DNA of 64,000 nt from DASWHR01 sp036398095 (GTDB lineage: Bacteria > Actinomycetota > AC-67): positions 1 to 64,000 of the forward strand of contig DASWHR010000033.1 of assembly GCA_036398095.1 (NCBI GenBank), written 5' to 3'. Within the stretch, counting starts at the first letter, position 1, and each line of letters opens with the position of its first letter. Positions 16,245-24,382 of this stretch are shown here, piece by piece. The translations under genes were made by a program, and so were the position numbers. A model generated the notes under the pieces. It made no database searches and was not told the DNA's origin. It was given only the letters and a program-made list of their open reading frames with translations.

Positions 16245-16739
16245 CTACTCGTCCAGGCCCTTGGAGATCAGGAAGCCGCGGGCCCGCTCGGCCAGCGGAT
16301 AGCGGTTGACCAGCCTCCAGAACGACGGGCCGTGGTCGGGGATCCGCAGGTGGGCCAGTTCGTGCACGATCACGTAGTCCCGAACCCAATCGGGACATTC
16401 GGCCAGCCGGTGGCTGAGACGGATGGTCCCGTCGCCGGGCGTACAGGAACCGTAGCGCCCGCGCATGTTGGACACATAGCGAATCGAGTTCAGCTTGGGA
16501 CGGCCGTAGAAGTAGCGCCGGTGGAGCTCCTCAGCGCGGCGCTGCAGATGTCGCTTTTCGTTGAGCCGCTGGAGCTGCTCGGATTCTTCGATGCGATCCA
16601 CCATCGTCTTGACCCAGCGGCGTGCCTCGGCGCGGGTCAGCGTGGCGGGCAGCATGACGGTGACCTTGTCGCCGTCCTTGACCGCTTCCACGGTCTTGCG
16701 GCGTCGGGGGGAACGGACGACTTCGACCTTGAACCTCAT
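16245..16739 (-). CDS. YgjP-like (DUF45/M48) zinc metallopeptidase
   Basis: A 164-residue protein. The motif VIVHELAHLRIPDHGPSFW places zinc ligands His 126 and His 130 and a third His at 136, with catalytic Glu 127. The YVSNMRGRYGSCTPGDGTIRLS segment is characteristic of the family (usual wording: RWGSC...G.I.LN). It is probably cytoplasmic, with no signal peptide. Length is slightly below the usual 200-240 residues because the N-terminal beta domain is short. Confidence 0.85.
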   Translation of the reverse strand: MRFKVEVVRSPRRRKTVEAVKDGDKVTVMLPATLTRAEARRWVKTMVDRIEESEQLQRLNEKRHLQRRAEELHRRYFYGRPKLNSIRYVSNMRGRYGSCTPGDGTIRLSHRLAECPDWVRDYVIVHELAHLRIPDHGPSFWRLVNRYPLAERARGFLISKGLDE

Positions 16740-16921
16740 CGGGGGGAGCCACCTTCGAGTGCGTTGGTAGGGGGACCGGTACTAGATATGTCGGCGCGGA
16801 CCTGCGTGCGGTGAAGCCTTCGAAGAATAGAACGAGCGGAGGCGCCGCGCGCTTCAATATCCGCGCCCATCGCCGGCCTGGGGTTTTCCCGGTCTCGTTC
16901 CTAAAGTTCCCGGTCTCGTTC

Positions 16922-17410
16922 CTAAAGATCGTGTTCGGCGATGTGCCGGTGGCCCGCGCCGGCGTGGTCCGACAGGTGGTGGCGGGCCATCTCCTCGTCG
17001 CCCCAGGCCGACTGGGCGATCTGGATCAGCGTCCCGTTGGCGTCCCGCGGGTGGATGAACGCCTCTTTCCACTCCTCCCCGCCGGTGTTGGCACCGAAAG
17101 GTTCGACGCCGGTGGACCGCAGGTGCGCCAGCGCCCGCTCGATGTCGCCGGTCTTGAGCGTCACGTGGTGCACGCCTTCACCGCGCGCATCGAGGAACCG
17201 TTGAACGAACCCGTCGCCGAGCGGCGTGACCAGTTCGATCTTTCCGCCGCCGGGAAACCGGAACTGCGCGAAGCGAAACGCTTGATCGTGCTGATCGCCG
17301 GCGAACAGAAACGTCGCGCCGAGCGCATCGCAGTAGATGCGCATCGCGGCGCGAATATCGCGAACGGCGATCGCAACATGATCGAGCTGGGCGTCGAGCA
17401 CGGCGCGCAC
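16922..17410 (-). CDS. VOC-family protein, methylmalonyl-CoA epimerase-like
   Basis: A 162-residue protein with two betaalphabetabetabeta modules. It begins QLDHVAIAVRDIRAA, with a His metal ligand, and continues KIELVTPLGD, GVHHVTLKTGDIERAL and the acidic NGTLIQIAQ region. These fit the glyoxalase/epimerase superfamily; the double DHVAIAV and HHV.. pattern is closest to methylmalonyl-CoA epimerase. No methylmalonyl-CoA mutase is nearby, so the substrate is inferred. The start is GTG at 17410, with GAGAGA just upstream. A palindrome lies 37 bp upstream. Confidence 0.7.
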   Translation of the reverse strand: MRAVLDAQLDHVAIAVRDIRAAMRIYCDALGATFLFAGDQHDQAFRFAQFRFPGGGKIELVTPLGDGFVQRFLDARGEGVHHVTLKTGDIERALAHLRSTGVEPFGANTGGEEWKEAFIHPRDANGTLIQIAQSAWGDEEMARHHLSDHAGAGHRHIAEHDL

Positions 17411-17446
17411 TCTCTCACAGAGGGCGGTGTTCGCGCAACGTGAAAA

Positions 17447-17464
17447 AAAGTTTCACGAAACTTT
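17447..17464. promoter_or_regulatory. palindromic operator candidate upstream of the VOC gene
   Basis: AAAGTTTC and GAAACTTT flank a 2-base AC centre, a perfect 8-bp dyad. It is in AT-rich DNA unlike its surroundings and 37 bp before the GTG of the VOC gene, a typical repressor position. The rest of 17411-17669 shows no gene. Confidence 0.5.
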
Positions 17465-17669
17465 CGCGGGCGTTCACGTTCTCGCCACACGTTGACCAGC
17501 ACGCTTCCCTGTGTCGCCACGACCCACCTGGCCTTTTGCCGGTATTGACTGTTCACGCGCCGATGAGTAACTTTCCGCCCCGCAGCGCGCTCCGTTCGGC
17601 TGAGTAGAGAACGCCGGTGAAAGGGGAAGGCACCGGCGGCCCCAAAGGTCGATCGGAGCCGCTGCTTTC

Positions 17670-18458
17670 TTATCGTCCTTCGAATTTCGGCGCGCGCTTT
17701 TCTTTCACCGCGGCGAGTCCTTCAAGCAAGTCGGCGGTCGCCATCGTCACCGGTTGCGCAAGCGCTTCGTATTCCAGCATCGTGTCTAGATCGTTGCGCT
17801 CCGCGAGTTGGATGGCTCGCTTGACGAGCCGCGTCGCGATCGGCGCGTTGGCGGCGATCTGCTCGGCGAGCGTCCGGACTTCCTTCGCGAGCGCGTCGCC
17901 CGGCACGGCCCGGTTCACCAACCCCATCGCCTCCGCCTCGGTTCCGTCCACGATGCGCGAGGTGAACAGCAGATCGGCCGCGCGCGCCGATCCGACCAGC
18001 CGCGTCAGCAAGTACGTGCCCGCCATCCCCGGATGCAGCCCCAGCTTGGTGAACGCCGCGGTGAGCTTCGCGCCGGTCGACGCGATCCGGATGTCGCACG
18101 CGAGCGCCAGGCACAGCCCGGCGCCGACGGCCGATCCGTTTATCGCCGCGATGGTGGGGATCTCCAGATCCCGCACGGCGAGGAATTTGCCGTAGAAGGA
18201 ACGCATCCTGGCGCGGATCGCGGGCACCGAGGCGCCCGGGCCGGGCTGGATGAACGACAAGTCGCCGCCGGCGCAGAAGGCTTTGCCGGCGCCGGTGACG
18301 ATCAGCACGCGCGCGTCCGGGTCGCCGGCGAGCCGCTCGATCTCGGCCGTGAACGCCTCGGTCAGGTCGGCGGTCATGGCGTTGCGGACGTCGGGCTTGT
18401 TGAGCGTGAGCGTGACGATCCCGCCGGACCGTTCCACCAGGACGGGCGCATCGGCCAT
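17670..18458 (-). CDS. enoyl-CoA hydratase/isomerase (crotonase) family protein
   Basis: A 262-residue protein. It has the crotonase acyl-CoA site (KAFCAGGDLSF) and the oxyanion segment INGSAVGAGLCLALACDIRIAS. In classical hydratases two Glu residues activate water: one in the G.GCELAL segment and one before LG..PG. Here the positions read Leu (GAGLCLALA) and Lys/Leu (FTKLGLHPGMAGTYLL). The fold is certain but the reaction may be isomerase, hydrolase or another crotonase chemistry. It stands alone, without beta-oxidation partners. Confidence 0.85.
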   Translation of the reverse strand: MADAPVLVERSGGIVTLTLNKPDVRNAMTADLTEAFTAEIERLAGDPDARVLIVTGAGKAFCAGGDLSFIQPGPGASVPAIRARMRSFYGKFLAVRDLEIPTIAAINGSAVGAGLCLALACDIRIASTGAKLTAAFTKLGLHPGMAGTYLLTRLVGSARAADLLFTSRIVDGTEAEAMGLVNRAVPGDALAKEVRTLAEQIAANAPIATRLVKRAIQLAERNDLDTMLEYEALAQPVTMATADLLEGLAAVKEKRAPKFEGR

Positions 18459-18563
18459 TGCGACTTCTCCTCCTATGCCGGGTTCGTTCCCCCGGGCAAC
18501 CTACACGGGTGTAACCCGCAGACACCACCTCGCGTCTGACCGGCCAGAAGGAGGTGGCGCACA

Positions 18564-18896
18564 GTGTATGAATTCGCGATCGTAGCGCTGCTGGGTCTTG
18601 CGGTGTACAAGACGGTGGACTTCCTCACGGGCCTGACCAAGATGGACGAGCCCGCCATCCGTACGTTCACCACGCTCGGCCTCGGCGTCGTCGCAACCTG
18701 GATTCTCGACTACTCGGTCTTCGCGGCATGGGGTGTCAACATCCGCGAGGCCTGGATGGGCGCGGTCTTCACCGGCCTGATCGTGGGCGGTCTCGCCTAC
18801 GTCTGGCACGAAGCCCTCGGCGTGCTCGAAGGCTACGGCCGTCGACAGCGCGACGAAGCCATCGAGATCGAGAACCGCATGCCGCGCGCGGCCTAA
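18564..18896 (+). CDS. small membrane protein (2-3 TM), unknown function
   Basis: A 110-residue protein starting at GTG 18564, 9 bases after a strong AAGGAGG ribosome site. Hydrophobic helices lie near residues 3-22, 35-55 and 65-82, and the tail is charged (GRRQRDEAIEIENR). Family not recognised; the size and layout recall holin-like or DUF-type phage/cell-envelope proteins, but there are no phage genes around. A hairpin terminator follows directly. Confidence 0.65.
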   Translation: MYEFAIVALLGLAVYKTVDFLTGLTKMDEPAIRTFTTLGLGVVATWILDYSVFAAWGVNIREAWMGAVFTGLIVGGLAYVWHEALGVLEGYGRRQRDEAIEIENRMPRAA

Positions 18897-18925
18897 CGGC
18901 CCGCGGCACCGCCCACAAGGCGAAC

Positions 18926-18955
18926 GAGAGGGGCCGGATTCCCCCGGCCCCTCTC
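18926..18955. terminator. hairpin terminator between convergent genes
   Basis: GAGAGGGGCCGG pairs with CCGGCCCCTCTC across a 6-base loop. The stem is GC-rich with only a weak T-run (CCTTGTG). It serves the forward membrane-protein gene and may also stop the converging phosphatase gene. Confidence 0.6.
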
Positions 18956-18972
18956 CTTGTGTTCTCGGGGCG

Positions 18973-20421
18973 CTAGTCCAAGTACAGAAAGCCGAAGCCT
19001 TCGTCGTGGAAGGCGATGCCGGCGCGCTGGAGCGCGTCGCCGTAATCGCCGGTGCAGTCGGGATCGGACTCTTCCATCCCGTGGTCGGCCAGGATGAAGA
19101 ACGCGGTCTCGTCGTCGCCTTCGTCGATGGACCTCATGATCTCACCGAGGCGCGCGTCGGTGTCGCGCAGCGCGGCATGGCCGATCTCGCTGTAGGGGCC
19201 GCCGGCATGGTTGCCGGCATCGTTGAGGATCAGGTTGACCCACATGAAGCGCGGCTTCGGGTTGCCGACTTCGCCGCGCCACACCGCCCCCGCCTGCTGG
19301 ACGGCCATGAAGTCGGCGGCCGTGGACCACGCATATTCGGGCTTGGACCTCACGAATGCGCGCGTGGCGCCGGGCACGTTCATCGGATCCGGCAGCGCCG
19401 TCTGCAATCGCTGCACGACCTCGCCGCCGTCGCGGACCGCATCGAAGGTCGCGTACGTCGCGCCCCGATCGCACGGCTCGTTGATCGAGGCGGTGAAGCC
19501 GGCGTCGCTGCGCGCCAGCGCCTCGTAGACGGTCTCGACCTCCGATGAGATCTCGTTTCGCGCCAGATGCCAGGTCGCGGGCGAGTTGGTGTTGACCTGC
19601 CGGCCGCTCGCGCGCTCGTAATAGGCGTTGTGCAGCACGCCGTGCACCCCCGGATGCACGCCGGTGAGCGCGGTGGTGTGGTTGGCGAGCGTGACGGTGG
19701 GAAACGAGGCGATCAGGCCGTGCTCGAAGACGGTGCCGGCCTCCATCAGCTTCGCGGTATTGGGCAGCTCGCCGGCGCGCGCCATCGCATACAGCACGTT
19801 CGCGTTCGTGCCGTCGCACAGGAACGCCACCACCCGCTTCGGTGGATCGCTCGGGTCAAGGATCTGGTCGAGCACGCGGCCGTGCTGGAGCGCGAGCAGC
19901 ATCCCGTCGGGCCGGGGCGCCGCGCCGGCCAGGAGTGCCAGGGTCGGGGCGATATCGATCATGCGCGCCGCGCGCGGGATCGAGCCGAGCCGTTGGATGC
20001 CGCGACCGGCCGCGATAAGCGGCGCGCGGGACTGGATCAGGTCGGGCGAGCCGTGCTCGCCGCGATGGCCGCCTCGGTCCTCCCAGTTGTGCGCCGGCGT
20101 ATGCACGACGGCGATGTCGGGCGCGTGTGGATTGTCGAACAAGTGCGCGATGTTGTCGTAGGCGAACGGATAGTGGTTCCGGTCGTTGGACGGGCGCACC
20201 GCGGCGTGTTCGGCATCGAGCGGGCTGAGCGCGCCGGGATCGCCGCGCTCGAGCGGGTTGCGGCCTTCGACGCGGACGGGACCCTGCGCGGTGAAGGCGA
20301 CCATGCCGCCGCGCGCGTGCGCTTCCACGATCCCGTCGCGCATGCACAAAGCGAGATCCACGATCGGCTCGCACGCCTCGCCGGTCAGAACCGCAAGGGC
20401 GTCGTCGACACGAGCGTTCAT
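18973..20421 (-). CDS. alkaline-phosphatase-superfamily phosphodiesterase
   Basis: A 482-residue cytoplasmic-looking protein. The C-terminal module (from about residue 197) is a type I phosphodiesterase/nucleotide pyrophosphatase core: metal ligand Asp 203 in FLCDGTN, nucleophile Thr 244 in FPTVTLANH, NDAGNHAGG and ADHGMEESDP. The N-terminal 190 residues resemble the second half of the same fold (VVHTPAHNWEDRGGHRGEHG, then RAPLIAAGRG and DIAPTLALL), as if a permuted or duplicated partial module precedes the complete one. The substrate is unknown. It is divergent from an alpha-mannosidase, sharing a compact promoter. Confidence 0.8.
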   Translation of the reverse strand: MNARVDDALAVLTGEACEPIVDLALCMRDGIVEAHARGGMVAFTAQGPVRVEGRNPLERGDPGALSPLDAEHAAVRPSNDRNHYPFAYDNIAHLFDNPHAPDIAVVHTPAHNWEDRGGHRGEHGSPDLIQSRAPLIAAGRGIQRLGSIPRAARMIDIAPTLALLAGAAPRPDGMLLALQHGRVLDQILDPSDPPKRVVAFLCDGTNANVLYAMARAGELPNTAKLMEAGTVFEHGLIASFPTVTLANHTTALTGVHPGVHGVLHNAYYERASGRQVNTNSPATWHLARNEISSEVETVYEALARSDAGFTASINEPCDRGATYATFDAVRDGGEVVQRLQTALPDPMNVPGATRAFVRSKPEYAWSTAADFMAVQQAGAVWRGEVGNPKPRFMWVNLILNDAGNHAGGPYSEIGHAALRDTDARLGEIMRSIDEGDDETAFFILADHGMEESDPDCTGDYGDALQRAGIAFHDEGFGFLYLD

Positions 20422-20431
20422 AGGTGCGACG

Positions 20432-20439
20432 ACTATACT
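20432..20439. promoter_or_regulatory. overlapping back-to-back -10 elements
   Basis: ACTATACT contains TATACT on the forward strand (20434-20439, 8 bases before the mannosidase ATG) and TATAGT on the reverse strand (20432-20437, 10 bases before the phosphatase ATG). The two start codons are only 26 bp apart, so the transcripts should be leaderless or nearly so and the promoters mutually exclusive. Confidence 0.5.
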
Positions 20440-20447
20440 CGGCCGAA

Positions 20448-23252
20448 ATGCCTGCCCGAACCGTCCTGCACGTGCTGCCCCACACGCATTGGGATCGCGA
20501 GTGGTACGAGCCGTTCGAAAGCTACCGCTTCCGGTTGGTGCGCACCTGCGACGCGCTGCTGGACCTGCTCGATCGCGAGCCGCGCTTCCATTTCCACTTC
20601 GACGGTCAGACCGCCGCCATCGAGGACTACCTCGCCGTGCGTCCGCACGCCGAGCCGCGCGTCGCCGCGCACGTCGCGGCCGGCCGCCTGCTGGTCGGCC
20701 CGTTCCGGATTCTCATGGACGAGTTCTTGTGCTCGCCCGAGACGATCGTGCGCAACCTCCGGCAAGGTCTTGCGACCGCAACCCGGCTGGGCGTGCGGCC
20801 CCGGATCGGCTACATCCCCGACTCCTTCGGCCACATCGCCCAGATGCCGCAGATTCTTCGGCTCGCCGGGATGGAAGACGCCCTGGTCTGGCGAGGCGTT
20901 CCGGCCGCGGTCGATCGTCCCGCGTTCACGTGGGTTGCGCCCGACGGGACGGCGCTGCGCACGCTCTACATGGCGACGTCGTATTCGAATGCGGCGACGC
21001 TGCCGTCCAGCTTCGAAGATCTCATGGTCCGCGCGAAGCGCATCGTGGCCGACATGGAGCCGTTCGGGCCCGACGGCGTCGTGCTCGGCATGAACGGCAG
21101 CGATCATCTGGCACCGGCGCCGGATCTGGTGGCGTTGCTCGACGAGGCCAACGCCCGCCAGGACGAGATCGAGTTTCGCATGGGCCCGCTGACCCAGTAC
21201 GCGGCCGACGCGGTGCGCGACGGGCTTCCCGTCTGGGAGGGCGAGATGCGCTCGAGCGCGCGCGCCAATGTGCTCATGGGCGTGCTGTCGGCGAGGATGC
21301 CGCTCAAGCAGGCCGAATTCGCCGCGTCGCGCGCGCTGGAGCGCTACGCGGAGCCTCTCGCCGCGATTGCGGGTTTCGATCCGGGCGGGATGCTCGACGA
21401 GGCCTGGCGCGGCATGGTCGAAAACTCGGCGCACGATTCGGTGTGTGGCTGCGGGATCGACGCGGTCGCGCTGGCGGTCGCATCGCGCTACGAGCGGGCC
21501 ACGCGGATCGGCCTGGGGGTGCGCGACGCGTCGCTCCAGATGCTGGCCGAGCGCATCGCGTGCACGGCGCCGGACGGTCGCACCGACGTCGAAGGCGTGC
21601 TGGTGTGGAACCCGTCGCCGCAGGCGCGCAGCGGCGTCTGCGAGGCGGTGATGGCTCTGCCCGGCCACGGCGGCGACGCCGACCTGATCTCTGCTTCCGG
21701 GACGCGTCATGTCGTTCAGCGCGTGGACGAAACCGAGCAGGTCGTCGTGGACATGGTGATCAGCGGCGCCGAGTTGGCCCGCATCATCCCGACGATTCAC
21801 TCCCGGATGATGGGCACGCTGCATGTGAACAAGATGGAGCTGACCGACGGCCGCGTCCGGACCGTTCGCCTGGAGCTGGGTCCGATCCCGCTCGGCCACT
21901 TCGACGTCGAAGCCGCCAAGCACCAGGTCGAGACGGCCGCGAAACGCTCGCCGCGCGCGAAGTTTCACGTGATCGGAACCGGCCCGCCGCTGGTGCGGCT
22001 GCTCGTGGATGCACCGGAGGTCGGCGGCCTCGGCTGGACGACGCTGTTTCCGGCTGCGTCCGAAGCCGCGCCGCACGCGCGCGTCTCGGCGAGCGGCAAC
22101 GCGATCGCAAACGAACACGTCCGCATCGAGCTCGCCGCCGACGGCCGTTCGACCATCACCCGCCTTGCCGACGGGATGCGCCTCGAAGGAGTCGGCCTCA
22201 TCGACGGCGGCGACGCCGGCGACGAATACACCTACTGCCCGCCCCAACGCGACGCGCTGCTGGACGCCCCGGCGTCAAGCGAGTCCGAGATCGTCTCCTC
22301 GGGTCCGTTGGAGGCGCGCATCCGATCGCGTCAACGCTGGCGCGTTCCGGCCGAGCTGGATTCGTCGCGCAAGCGGCGCGCGCGCCGCAGCGTCGAGATG
22401 CCCGTCACGCTCGAATGGGCTGTGCGCGCCGGCGAGCCCTTCGTCCGGCTGGATGTGCGCATGGACAACACCGCCGCCGATCATCGGCTGCGCCTGCACG
22501 TTCCGCTTCCTTTCCGGGTCGACGGCTCGGATGCCGACACCGCGTTTCACGTAACCCGCCGCGGGCTCACCGGCGAAAGCGGCTACGAGCATGCGACGCC
22601 GACGTTTCCGTCGCGCCGGTGGGTGGACGCCTCGGACGACGCGCGCGGCGTCGCGGTGATGCACGCGGGAACGCCGGAATATGAAATCGTCGAAGACGCG
22701 ATCGCGGTCACGCTGCTGCGCTGCGTCGGCTGGCTGTCACGACAGGACCTTTCGACACGCTCCGGCCCGGCCGGCCCGATGCTGGCCGCGCCCGGCGCGC
22801 AACTGATCGGGCCGCACGCGTTCTCGCTGGCGATCTATCCGCACAACGGCGACTGGCGCGCCGGCGACGTGCATCGAGTCGCAGAGATCTTCTGCTACCC
22901 GTTCGCCTCGATCGCGGTCCGGCCCCGCGAGGGCGATCTGTCCTCGTCCGGGGCGGCGCTCCAGATCGCGCCCGACGCGGTTCGCCTGTCGGCGATCGAG
23001 CGACGCGGCGACGCGTGGGAGGCGCGCATCTATAACGCGTCGGATGCCGCCTGCGAGGCTCGGATGAGCGCGGGGGCACCACTGCGCGGCTCCGGCGCCG
23101 AAATCGTGGATCTGACCGGCGGCGCGTCCGGGAACGTGACGCTCGCATCGCATGGCGCGCCGATATCGGTTCCGCTGGAACCGTGGCAGATCAAAACCGT
23201 CCGTTTTGTGGGCAGCGCCGCGGACGGGAGGCTGTCAGAATCAACCGGGTGA
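20448..23252 (+). CDS. glycoside hydrolase family 38 alpha-mannosidase
   Basis: A 934-residue protein counted from the ATG at 20448, which lies just after a TATACT box. GH38 signatures: HTHWDREWY (His 12, His 14, Asp 16; zinc and substrate binding), GYIPDSFGH with the catalytic nucleophile Asp 125, MNGSDHLAP, and the HDSVCGCGID block near residue 330. The remaining 500 residues form the C-terminal beta domains. There is no signal peptide, so it should act in the cytoplasm on imported or recycled mannosides. The stop overlaps the start of the M15 peptidase lipoprotein (GTGA). Confidence 0.93.
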   Translation: MPARTVLHVLPHTHWDREWYEPFESYRFRLVRTCDALLDLLDREPRFHFHFDGQTAAIEDYLAVRPHAEPRVAAHVAAGRLLVGPFRILMDEFLCSPETIVRNLRQGLATATRLGVRPRIGYIPDSFGHIAQMPQILRLAGMEDALVWRGVPAAVDRPAFTWVAPDGTALRTLYMATSYSNAATLPSSFEDLMVRAKRIVADMEPFGPDGVVLGMNGSDHLAPAPDLVALLDEANARQDEIEFRMGPLTQYAADAVRDGLPVWEGEMRSSARANVLMGVLSARMPLKQAEFAASRALERYAEPLAAIAGFDPGGMLDEAWRGMVENSAHDSVCGCGIDAVALAVASRYERATRIGLGVRDASLQMLAERIACTAPDGRTDVEGVLVWNPSPQARSGVCEAVMALPGHGGDADLISASGTRHVVQRVDETEQVVVDMVISGAELARIIPTIHSRMMGTLHVNKMELTDGRVRTVRLELGPIPLGHFDVEAAKHQVETAAKRSPRAKFHVIGTGPPLVRLLVDAPEVGGLGWTTLFPAASEAAPHARVSASGNAIANEHVRIELAADGRSTITRLADGMRLEGVGLIDGGDAGDEYTYCPPQRDALLDAPASSESEIVSSGPLEARIRSRQRWRVPAELDSSRKRRARRSVEMPVTLEWAVRAGEPFVRLDVRMDNTAADHRLRLHVPLPFRVDGSDADTAFHVTRRGLTGESGYEHATPTFPSRRWVDASDDARGVAVMHAGTPEYEIVEDAIAVTLLRCVGWLSRQDLSTRSGPAGPMLAAPGAQLIGPHAFSLAIYPHNGDWRAGDVHRVAEIFCYPFASIAVRPREGDLSSSGAALQIAPDAVRLSAIERRGDAWEARIYNASDAACEARMSAGAPLRGSGAEIVDLTGGASGNVTLASHGAPISVPLEPWQIKTVRFVGSAADGRLSESTG

Positions 23253-24334
23253 GACTTCCCCGTTCGCTCATCGTGGCGGTCGCGCTGGGCGCGGCCGCTT
23301 CTGCATGCAGCGCCGGCCCGCTCACGGAGCAGACCGAGACCGTCATCGTCCACGCCGGTCGCGCGCTTCCGTCCGCGATGCCGTCCACGCTCGACTCGAT
23401 GAGCGGCGTGCGCTGGACGCGCGTGGCGACGACGGCCATGGTCAACCTCGTTCGGATCGACGGCGGCAAGGCGCTCGATCGACGCTCCGCCGGAACCGTG
23501 CTTCCGTTCTCGATCGCGGCCGCCGAGCCACTTCCCGGCGCGCGAGACGACATCTCCCGGTGGCTCGCCGAAGGCAAGGCGGTGCTTCCGACCACGTCGG
23601 CGCGGCTTCGCGGTCTGGGACCGGGAGGCGTGATCACGATCGGGCTCGGCGGCAAGCGAGAGGCGATCGAAATCGGCGGCGTCCGCGACGATCCACGCAC
23701 GGTCGAAGTCGAGGCGCTCGTGCCGCTCGCCGCCGCCCGGCGGCTGGGCGTCACCGAGATCCGCCAGATCATCGCGGCCGTCACCGCGTCTGAGCGCATC
23801 CCGTACGAGTCGCAGGCGCGGACGCTCGCCTCGCCGGTGCCGGTGCGCGTGGGATCACACGAGGACATCGCCACGCCCGCCGCCGGAAAGCTGCTGTCGC
23901 TGGCCGAAATCAAGGAGCGGTTCGGAGAATTTTCGTTCGTGCCGGGCAGCGGACGCTGGCTGGAACCCGATCCGGTGTGGCAGGCGGCGAATATCGTCGA
24001 CGTATCGGTGCCGGTGCTCGGATCGATGCGATGCCACCGAAAGGTCATCGCGCCGCTCACCGCTGCGATGCGCGATGTCGAGGCCGCGGGATTGCAAAGC
24101 CTGATCGTCGAGAACGCGTTCTGCTACGCGCCGCGCGTGCAGTTCGGCGACAACCGCGTGATCTCACGCCACACCTGGGGCATCGCCGTGGACATCAACC
24201 CGACGGACAATGCGTTCGGCGCGCTCCCCACCCAAGATGAGCGCCTGATCGCCATCATGGCCCGCCACGGTTTCGCGTGGGGCGGCGTCTGGCTCACCCC
24301 CGACGGCATGCACTTCGAATACACCGGCCTGTAG
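23249..24334 (+). CDS. M15-family D-Ala-D-Ala carboxypeptidase-like lipoprotein
   Basis: A 361-residue protein from the GTG at 23249, coupled to the mannosidase by a 4-base overlap. The N-terminus is a lipoprotein signal (AAASACSAG). The C-terminal domain has VanY-type zinc motifs SRHTWGIAVDINP (His and Asp ligands) and DGMHFEY (His ligand) with the usual catalytic acid region. It should trim peptidoglycan stem peptides or a similar substrate outside the membrane. The middle domain (about residues 60-230) is unassigned. Confidence 0.85.
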   Translation: MRLPRSLIVAVALGAAASACSAGPLTEQTETVIVHAGRALPSAMPSTLDSMSGVRWTRVATTAMVNLVRIDGGKALDRRSAGTVLPFSIAAAEPLPGARDDISRWLAEGKAVLPTTSARLRGLGPGGVITIGLGGKREAIEIGGVRDDPRTVEVEALVPLAAARRLGVTEIRQIIAAVTASERIPYESQARTLASPVPVRVGSHEDIATPAAGKLLSLAEIKERFGEFSFVPGSGRWLEPDPVWQAANIVDVSVPVLGSMRCHRKVIAPLTAAMRDVEAAGLQSLIVENAFCYAPRVQFGDNRVISRHTWGIAVDINPTDNAFGALPTQDERLIAIMARHGFAWGGVWLTPDGMHFEYTGL

Positions 24335-24356
24335 CAACAACGGCCGATCGTTGTTG
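24335..24356. repeat. inverted repeat after the M15 peptidase gene
   Basis: CAACAACG and CGTTGTTG flank the 6-base GCCGAT. It starts immediately after the TAG of the peptidase gene and lies 27 bp before the DUF222 gene start. It is either a weak hairpin terminator or an operator for the next gene. Confidence 0.45.
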
Positions 24357-24382
24357 TCGTACCCCTCGTTTAGTCTTGTCGC

